A DNA stretch of 64,000 nt from Megalobrama amblycephala. Lineage: Eukaryota; Chordata; Actinopteri; Cypriniformes; Xenocyprididae. This document shows positions 51,317 through 64,000 of this stretch, piece after piece. Location: NCBI RefSeq assembly GCF_018812025.1, contig NC_063066.1, forward strand, positions 1,796,692 to 1,860,691, written 5' to 3'. The first letter of the stretch is position 1. Every line of letters starts with the position of its first letter. Position numbers and translations under genes: made by a program. Below the pieces are notes generated by a model that had not been told where the DNA came from, did not search any database, and saw only the letters and a list, made by a program, of their open reading frames with translations.

Positions 51317-52069
51317 TTAAAGGGTTCGTTCACCCAAAAATTAAAATTCTGTCATTTATTACTCACCTTCATTCATCTTCAGAACACAAATTAAGATATT
51401 TTTGATGAAATCCGATGGCTCAGTGAGGCCTGCATAGCCAGCAATGACATTTCCTCTCTCAAGATCCATTAATGTACTAAAAACATATTTAAATCAGTTC
51501 ATGTGAGTACAGTGGTTCAATATTAATATTATAAAGAAATGAGATTATTTGTTGTGTGCGCCAAAAAAACCCCAAAATAACGTCTTTTTAACAATATCTA
51601 GTGATGGCCGATTTCAAAACGCTGCTTCATGAAGCTTCGGAATCAAATCAGCGGTTCGGAGCGCCAAAGTCACGTGATTTCAGCAGTTTGGCGGTTTGAC
51701 ACGTGATCCGAATCACTGATTCATCTCAAAAGATTCATAACGCTCCGAATCTTCCTGAAGCAGTGAAATCGGCCATCACTATATAAGTCTTTATTTTGTT
51801 TTTTTGGCGCACCAAAAATATTCTCGTCACTTTATAATATTAATATTGAACCACTGTACTCACATGACCTGATTTAAATATGTTTTTAGTACATTAACGG
51901 ATCTTGAGAGAGGAAATGTCATTGCTCAGGCCTCACTGAGCCATCGGATTTCATCAAAAATATCTTAATTTGTGTTCTGAAGATGAACGAAGGTCTTACG
52001 GGTGTGGAACGACATGAGGGTGAGTAATTAATGACATTATTTTCATTTGTGGGTGAACTAACCCTTTAA
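51317..52069. mobile_element. TTAA foldback, copy 5, with a nested element
   Basis: TTAAAGGGTTCGTTCACCC to GGGTGAACTAACCCTTTAA. Arms carry ttcatcttcagaacacaaat and its inverse, and cagttcatgtgagtacagtg with its inverse. The loop is occupied by the small element at 51600-51780. Confidence 0.85.
51600..51780. mobile_element. Small element with AGTGATGGCCGATTTCA inverted ends
   Basis: Starts AGTGATGGCCGATTTCA and ends TGAAATCGGCCATCACT. Inner inverted motifs GATTCGGAG-like and CTCCGAATC. It sits in the loop of the TTAA foldback. I found no clear target duplication. Confidence 0.8.
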
Positions 52070-53436
52070 CAAACACCAAATCACAGAACTACTGACCACA
52101 TTTACACCCTATCCTAATCAATAAACACACAAAACAGATCAAAAACCAAAAAATATTTGCATGTTTACAATTCTCAGAGTTCAGTGATATTGTATTTACA
52201 TTCATGTCAAGATGGACTGAATTTTCTCCATCTGTATACAGAGTTTTGTATGTTTGGCCACTAGGAGGCGCTACAACTTAGTAGATCAGTGTCTGTGTAG
52301 ACTAGATCAGTGTGAATTGTGTTTATGCTGATCTTATTTGATAAATGCTGATGAAGGAATGACATTTTAGCTATATATAGAGCAGAAACACTGGAGGCTG
52401 AGATATAATGATGTGACGTTGTCAATGAATATGATATAGAAACTCTTGAATGAGGCATTGCTTTTGTACAACCGCACCTCAGAATCACAAAAACTGGTGG
52501 ACCAAATTTTATTGGACCAAATGTGATTTAAATAGGCTTTGTCTGTTCAACATCTGATTTTCTGAAATGAATATTATGAGAAAACAGGAAATGCACAGAC
52601 AGCATGAGTGGATTTCAGACCATCTCCTGGCTCTTGACCGTCTTTGGTTTTGTCAGCCTTCTAAACTACTATTAGCTCTTTCTCATCAGAATTTGTGATC
52701 ATTTTCACAAAACTTTTATGTCCCCCAGAATGTTGTTGTATAAATATTTGCACATACAGTATATCGTATAACTTTTAAACATTTTATTCTAGCTCCATTC
52801 ATTCTTTAGATCAACACTTGAATGTGGGCAAGTTTCATTAAAAAAGCAACATTTTGAACAAAAAATCTTTCTGCTTCCCCAGTAAAAATCACATTCCAGT
52901 AGGGGAAATTTGCATTTTTGGTGGGTTCCCCTGGTCAAATTCACATTCCAGGGGCTAAATATCATGTTATTTGGGGTCACTTCAACTCACAGACATGGAA
53001 AAACCACCTGCGGCGACAGTGTTGAAGTAGCCCAATGCTGTGGGAAAACCATGGACTTGGCAACACTGAAGATCTGTAATAGCGCCCCCTACCTACATGG
53101 ATTGCTGGAAAATTCCGTCAATGGAGGGGAAAGAGTTAATAAATCTCTGCAAATGGATCCACAGTAGTTTCACAACTGTAACTAGTGGAAAAGAGGGGAA
53201 AAAACTCAATGGCAAAATCAGCAACTGCATGTGCTGCTAAAATTAGATCTGCATTCAAGAGCTTCATCCCCGACAGATGTTGACATGTGTTCAGTGAAGC
53301 TGGAGATGGAGGTAATGGTGAACATGTGTCTGTTTTAAGAGTAACTGGAGGAAATAATGAGGCTTTATTAAAGAGAGAGCAGCGCACATCTGTGGGATTT
53401 TGCCACTCACGAAGCTAAAATATAGAAATATTTTAG
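52070..53436. other. Intergenic, no gene seen
   Basis: AT-rich DNA between two foldbacks. Short open frames lack recognisable domains; tttcccctactggaatgtga-like motifs near 52890-52950 hint at a small inverted repeat (cacattccag at 52889 and 52941). Confidence 0.3.
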
Positions 53437-54384
53437 TTAAAGGGTTAGTTCACCCAAAAATGAAATTTCTGTCATTAATTCCTCACCTTCATGTCGTTTC
53501 ACACCCGTAAGACGTTCATCTTCAGAACACAAATTAAGATATTTTTGATGAAATCCGAGAGGTATATGACAACACTTTCAAGGTCCAGAAAGGTACTAAA
53601 GACATCGTTAAAACAGTCATGTGACTGCAGTGGTTCAACCTTAATGTTATGAAGAGACGAGAATACTTTCTGTGCGCAAAAACAAAACAAAAATAACCAC
53701 TTTATTCAACATTCGTCTGTCCCGTCATTCTGCTACATTCGTGATTACGACCAAACGTTGATCATGTGATCAGTGTAAGCCAATGCTGAGCTGGCATTCG
53801 GACGTAAACACGGAAGCTCAGCAAACGTAAATAGCGTAGCAGAATGATGGTACAGACGAATGTTGAATAAAGTGGTTATTTTTGTTTTGTTTTTATTCAA
53901 CATTCGTCTGTCCCGTCATTCTGCTACGCTATTTATGCTTGCTGAGCTTCCGTGTTTATGTCCGAATGCCAGCTCAGCATTGGCTGACCCTGATCACATG
54001 ATCAACATGACGCATGCGTGTGATGCTGATGCAGGAGCCGGCCAATAATGCTGTTTGGTCGTAATCACGAAGGTAGCAGAATGACACGACAGACGAATTT
54101 GTTAAATAAAGTGGTTATTTTTGTTTTGTTTTTGCGCACAAAAAGTATTCTCGTCTCTTTATAACATTAAGGTTGAACCACTGCAGTCACATGACTGTTT
54201 TAACGACGTCTTTAGTACCTTTCTGGACCTTGAAAGTGTTGTCACAGTCATATACCTCTCGGATTTCATCAAAAATATCTTAATTTGTGTTCTGAAGATG
54301 AATGAAGGTCTTACGGGTGTGAAACGACATGAGGGAGAGGAATTAATGACAGAAAGTTAATTTTTGGGTGAACTAACCCTTTAA
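53437..54384. mobile_element. TTAA foldback, copy 6, with duplicated centre
   Basis: TTAAAGGGTTAGTTCACCC to GAACTAACCCTTTAA. The central segment (attcaacattcgtctgtccc ... gaataaagtggttatttttg) is present twice, at about 53703-53890 and 53895-54125, the second partly inverted. The result is a hairpin within a hairpin, about 200 bases longer than the other copies. Confidence 0.8.
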
Positions 54385-54559
54385 ATGGTCTGTATGTAGG
54401 ATTCAGAAGCCCTTGTTATAGTGACACCGGTGGCCGTTAAGTGAACTGCAGCAGCAGCTTATAGACCAATTTGGTGTTTGCAAACAGCGATGACGTTTTT
54501 TTTATGGGCGGAGCCTACCTGGTTGCAGAAAATGACAGTTGAGCAGTAAAAGTCTATGG

Positions 54560-54870
54560 AAGCCACGAAATAAAAAAAAAAGTTAATTTCGAGTTTATAT
54601 CTCACAATTCTGACTTTTATTTCTCGCAAACCTGAGTTTATATCTCACATTTCTTACAAAGAAAAACAGAATTGTGAGATATGCTCGTTATCCTGTAACT
54701 CGTTATACTCGTTTTCTGAATTGCAATTTATCCCGCAATTCTGACTTTTTTCCCCTCAGAATTGTGAAATAAACTCACAATTGCGAGTTATAATGGCCGA
54801 ACTGGGAGTCATAAACACGCAAATGCAAGAAAAAAAGTCAGAATTGTGAAATAAAAATTGTATAGACTAT
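54560..54870. repeat. Unexpanded relative of the two large satellites
   Basis: It contains TCGAGTTTATATCTCACAAT, CTCACAATTCTGACTTTTAT, CCGCAATTCTGACTTTTTTC and inverse copies (AAAAAAGTCAGAATTGTGA) in a compact palindromic layout without array growth. These are the same words as in the 8985-13645 and 43195-49530 arrays. Confidence 0.75.
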
Positions 54871-56749
54871 GTTTAAAAGTTATCTATGTAAAATGTTATA
54901 GGTTTAAATATTATTTCATGCTGTAACTGCTATGTATGTATGTCCTCTGAACTGCATATGTGAATATTATGTAGACTTACTGTTTACATCAAATTCCTGC
55001 TTTAATAGTAGACTAATCCTTGCAGGTGTCATCAGTCCAGTCTGTGAAACGTCTCCGTTTAGCTTCAAAGGACGTTTTCAACGATGGTTTTCTTTAAAAA
55101 TGAAGACTATATTTTTTTGCATTCCGATTCCAACATCTCTTATTCTGTGGATTTTGCACATTTTCCTCCAATTGCTACCGCTATTTTTCTGCAACCACTA
55201 TGCGCACGCAGCTGCAAGTGACGTAATTGTGACGTCTGCTCTAAAGAGGTCTATTGCTCACACTCATGCACACGTAACACACAAGAGACTGAACGTGATT
55301 CAAGATCTCGATATACTAACAAAACAAAGCTCTGTGATTCACCGGCATCATGTCATTAAAATTACACTCTTTTGATAGTTTGATCATAAAGTATATTTGA
55401 GACTATAGTTTGAATGAATTGACACATTGACATTACAGTACAGAATTTCAGCGTTATCCTGAACATTGTATAAGCATTCATTCATTCCATGTGTCGCTGA
55501 ACAAAAGAGACGCTCTCGGGAGCGAAAACATCACATCCTTTTTTCCTGGCAAAAATGTCCCGCATCCTTCGCGTAAGAATCAGGCCACAGGCTGTCATAG
55601 GAAGTCGGGAAGGTCTCGTTTTTTTTTTGTTTCGTAACGAGCCGTTCACAATTGGAAAATTCCCCTTTAGGTCCCAAGGCTTTTTCAAATCTGAGATGTG
55701 TAAGTCTCAGCAGTGAGGAGAGATTTCTCTCTTTAGCTGAGGAGATTCTTCACATTCTCTGTGTCGTATAAAGACCCTCGGGATCCCAAATCTGGGATTT
55801 CCAAATTATAGATGAAAGAAAGTTGTCATCGGTCTCTCATTCTGAAAAAAATTAGCTGTAATAAGAAAACTGGTTCAAATATTGGATTATTCATGCGCAC
55901 ACTGACTGACTGATCAGTTAATGAATGTGAATGCATGACTTTCTCTCCTCCGAGTCTGTCGAGGTCAGTTGGTTTAAGGTGGTATTTTTAGCAGAACATT
56001 ATCAAGAAATATTTAGGACAGAGCGACAGTAATGTGTGTTTAATGTGTGATCTGAAAAACAACAGAGATATGCTCCAGAATAATCTTAACGCATAATTTT
56101 TTGCATAAATCCAGAAAATGTTTTATTGGATCTTACAATATAATTTGCATGAAGTCTCTGTTGAAAGTGGCGAACACAGTGTTGATGTGCTTCAGTGTTT
56201 GTGTTGGATTGGTGTTATCAGCAGCAGGATACAGAGAGCTCTTGTTAAAGGTGTCATGTGACGCTGAAAGCTCTCGTTTCCTTTAGCTGTCCTCAGCTGC
56301 TGCTCCGGCCCATGTGACCCGACTGAGCATCCAATAGCGTTTCACTGTTTCCTGAACGATTGTGCGACACTTTAATACCTGAGTGTTTTGTTAATGAAAT
56401 AATATAATCTGACACAAAGCATTGTTGCTGTGCTGTATTGTGAGGTTTTGTGTTTTTATTTTACACACACATGTGAGGTTTTTACACCACTACATGAGAA
56501 CCAGTGGGGCGATTATTTCAACACCCCCGCAGGAGCCATTCAGACTTCATTGTCTCCCTCTCTCTCTTTCTTTGGCTCAAACACACAGGTGCACGTTCTC
56601 CAGATTCACACTGATTTCAGCTGACCTGACCGTGTGGATAGGAAGTTGTGTTTTTGGCGAACAGGAAAAAAAAAATCATATGGGATTTTTGCTGCTTCCT
56701 GATGCAGGAAACACGTTCAAGGATGCAGAAGGGGAGGGTGTGTGTGTGT

Positions 56750-56800
<51 letters not shown>

Positions 56801-56920
56801 AATGAAAGTGAATACACATCTGTATCACAAGAACAGAGCAAAGAGTTTAACACAAATATTGTTGGAATATAAATTGGCTGTAAACATGTTTATGCATGAT
56901 TTGCATATTCATGTATCGGG
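54871..56920. other. Intergenic, no gene seen; (GT)n at 56738-56799
   Basis: No recognisable exon or inverted repeat. Open frames at 54932-55375 and 56422-56805 have no known domain, and the second is extended by the microsatellite. Confidence 0.35.
56738..56799 (+). repeat. (GT)n microsatellite
   Basis: GT tract of about 62 bases with one GGG interruption near 56750. Confidence 0.95.
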
Positions 56921-56929
56921 AACACTTTA

Positions 56930-57245
56930 CATTAAAGTCACAATGAAATCAAAATTTGACAAATCTTTTTTTTTTTATGGAATATTTCAGTGTTTATTAT
57001 AAATGATTCATCGGTGCACATCATTATTATTGTTTTAAATTCATGTTCCTCATAATCTTGAATCAGAATATCTTCTTCTCCCTCTTCTCTGATGATGAGG
57101 GCGGGGCAACCTGTCACTCACATGAGATCCACCAATAGCAAACCACAACCATCCAATCAATTCCCCACAGACAAAATCAAGCCCCGCCCTACATTTGTTC
57201 TTGTTTGCGATGCAGTTTCAAATTTGATTTCATGGTGAGTTTGAG
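56930..57245 (-). repeat. Dispersed repeat (GGGCGGGGCTTGATTTTG type), copy 2, inverted
   Basis: Contains gagggcggggcaacctgtca, accacaaccatccaatcaat and caaaatcaagccccgcccta, the inverse complement of 29735-29900. Outer words acaatgaaatcaaaatttga and caaatttgatttcat suggest its own terminal repeats. Confidence 0.7.
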
Positions 57246-57292
57246 TTTTTCTGCTGGTGGAAATAATGACTGCACGATTGAACAACTGTTTC

Positions 57293-58023
57293 CAGGGCCC
57301 AGTTTTTCAAAAGGTTTAATCCGGATAAAATTGATCCGGATTTAGTAATCCTTTTTTTGCGATCCGTGATCATGTAATCCATCTTACTTTTGGAGCCAGT
57401 TTTTTAAAGCAACATCGGATTGGATCAATCTGATCCGGATAGGAGCTTTTCAGGATCACCAAATCTGGATTTCCAGTGCTCTACGGAAGCCCTAAAGGGA
57501 CATGTTGATAGAAAGAATATGGGTTTTGAATTAAATATATTTTTGTTGGATATTTACAGCTGTTTAGGGATTGTTTTATGGCACCAAAATTTCTTTTTAC
57601 TTTAGAGTAGGTTACCGAAAGGCTAAATATGTAGACTAATGTCTGCATTTAATTTATTACTTTAACAGTTAAACTAATCAAGAGCAAGATAAAAATGTGT
57701 ATGTATATTACATGATAAAAATGTTGTATTTTTTGACTAGTTTTAAAGTTTTACTACATTTTCCTCCTGGAATCCACCTTGAAATCCTACCCCCTGTTGG
57801 GATCAGGATAATCCTGTTTTTTTGGATCAAAGTGATCCAAATTCTACAAAAAAGTTCTGAAAAACCCAAACTAAAGGTTTGATCCGGATCAAAACCAAGA
57901 TTGGATTACGTGATCTAATCTGATTATGTAATCCGTTTTTTCTTTTGAAAAACACATTTTCAAGATTTGATCCAATCCGTTATCCAAAATCCTAGTGGAT
58001 TACTTTTGAAAAACCGGGCCCTG
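57293..58023 (+). mobile_element. GATCCGGAT-type element, copy in + orientation
   Basis: It starts CAGGGCCCAGTTTTTCAAAA and ends TTTTGAAAAACCGGGCCCTG. The ends are inverse complements and carry many GATCC/GGATC words. The interior contains no transposase frame. Confidence 0.85.
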
Positions 58024-58035
58024 GTTACCAGAGCA

Positions 58036-58741
58036 AACGTGATCTGATCAGATTTTGGCTATCGGATTGGATAAAATCTTGAAAATGGGTTGTTCAAAAG
58101 GAAAAAAAGGATTCTGAAATCAGATTAGATCACAAAATCCAATCTTGGTTTTGATATGGATAAAATCATCAGTGTGTTATTCAAAACTTTTTAATAAGAT
58201 TGGGATACCTTTGATCCAAAAAAAAAAAATCTGGATTATACTGATCCCATCAGAAGGGTGGATTTCAGGAACAAAAATGTGATAAAACTTTCAAACTGGT
58301 CAAAAAATACAATATTTATATCATGTAATATACATACACATTTTTTTATTTTGCTCTTGAATAGTTGTTAAGGTAATTAATTAGAAATAGACATTAGCCT
58401 ACATATTTAGCCTTTCGGTAACCTACTGTAAAGTTAAAATGATTTTGGTGCCATAAAACAATCCCCAAACAGCTGTAAATATCCAACAAAAAATATTATA
58501 TTAAATTCAAAACCCATATTCTCTCTATCATCATGTCCCTTTAGGGGCTCCGTAGAGCACTGGTAATCCAGATTTGGTAATCTGGAAAAGTGTGTATCTG
58601 GATCATGGTGATCCAATCCAATTTTTCTTTGAAAAACCAGCACAAAAGTAAGATGGATTACCTGATCCTGGATAGCAAAACATGGGATTTCCAAATCCAG
58701 ATCATTCTGATCCAGATTAAACATTTTGAACAACTGGCCCT
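58036..58741 (-). mobile_element. Same element, inverted and adjacent
   Basis: It ends ttttgaacaactggcccta, the inverse of the left end of the 57293 element. Matching inner words include acatatttagcctttcggta, ccccaaacagctgtaaatat and gagcactgg. The pair forms an inverted repeat of nearly 1.45 kb. From 58742 to 59160 nothing else is recognised. Confidence 0.85.
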
Positions 58742-59164
58742 AAGAGGCGTTTATTGAATCACTGATCCACGTGTTTACAGCTATATTAACTTTTTCATTT
58801 GCAGTACCAGATTTGAACCAAATTTGTCTTGTAAAAATGTTTAATTTAAAAAATGAAAAAAATTGCAATATAAATTCAAAAAAAAAAAAAGTAAAAATGT
58901 TTAATTCATCAGAGCACATGCTACATCTGACCTTCTGTCAGTTAAGGACAGTGTTTTCATCTAAAAGTCCATTTCCTTGGTAATAGAGGATCCCACAAAA
59001 GAACAGCTCATTAAAAAGAGTAAATGATGAAGATTCCTGACATTCTAGCAGTTGAGTTAAACCGAACTCTAACAGCGTTTGGACAGCTGCATGAACTGTT
59101 CATAAATACAGTTTAATTTGAAAATCTCCCTGCATGTTTTTAGTGCTAAAATTCTTAACACAGC

Positions 59165-59313
59165 TGGAAATGTTTTTCAGATGTTTATTGATATCACATT
59201 CATACATCAAACATCAAACACAAAAAATAATGTTTTAACAAATGTATACATGTACAGCTCAGCTCAGCGTTTGATCTGATGTAAACAGCAGTGAATGTTT
59301 GATGTTTCACGTC
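59165..59313 (-). terminator. Intelectin-like 3' UTR with poly(A) signal
   Basis: On the minus strand AATAAA lies at 59184-59189 (TTTATT on the plus strand), about 125 bases after the stop codon and followed by GT-bearing sequence. The end is inferred. Confidence 0.6.

Positions 59314-64000
<4,687 letters not shown>

Noticed and set aside
54932..55375. 147-codon open frame between ltc4s and the intelectin-like gene
   Set aside because: The protein has no recognisable domain and composition is like the surrounding non-coding DNA. A gene cannot be supported.

Overview
The window is nuclear DNA from a bony fish, most likely a cyprinid (carp/zebrafish relatives). Genes are split by GT-AG introns, encoded proteins match vertebrate families, and introns are full of short palindromic DNA-transposon relics typical of cyprinids. 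The species call is inferred from repeat style and protein similarity recalled from memory; no search was run. There is no bacterial, phage or CRISPR content.

Four genes can be read exon by exon. (1) The 3' part of calnexin, canx, + strand: coding exons between 252 and 5296, then a probable 3' UTR to about 7.1 kb. (2) A complete mastermind-like 1 gene, maml1, + strand: five coding exons, 14847-38589, 1026 codons plus stop, with a long repeat-rich 3' flank. (3) A complete leukotriene C4 synthase gene, ltc4s, + strand: five coding exons, 41078-50228, 154 codons plus stop. (4) The 3' part of an intelectin-like lectin gene, - strand: stop at 59314, running off the right edge. The order CANX-MAML1-LTC4S matches human 5q35, so this is an old vertebrate synteny block. 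The three genes are not a functional pathway: they act in ER glycoprotein folding, Notch co-activation and eicosanoid synthesis.

Most remaining DNA is repetitive. Two large satellites dominate: a 4.7-kb T-rich array (about 8985-13645) ending a few hundred bases before the maml1 promoter region, and an array of 21/22-bp units (about 43195-49530) filling ltc4s intron 3. Both carry the same core (CAATTCTGACTTT or CAATTCCGACTTT) and are bordered by remnants of the same palindromic transposon; an unexpanded relative lies at 54560-54870. A third tandem array (115-bp units, 61931-63720) fills an intelectin intron. Several mobile elements are nested, and three or four hAT-like elements have visible 8-bp target-site duplications. 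A decayed LINE fragment and a tRNA-derived SINE are also present.

I found no wholly new biological system. The observations most worth testing are the two satellites grown from one transposon family, the (GT)69 tract abutting the splice acceptor of the calnexin membrane exon, and an intelectin that lacks several sugar-pocket residues of human ITLN1.
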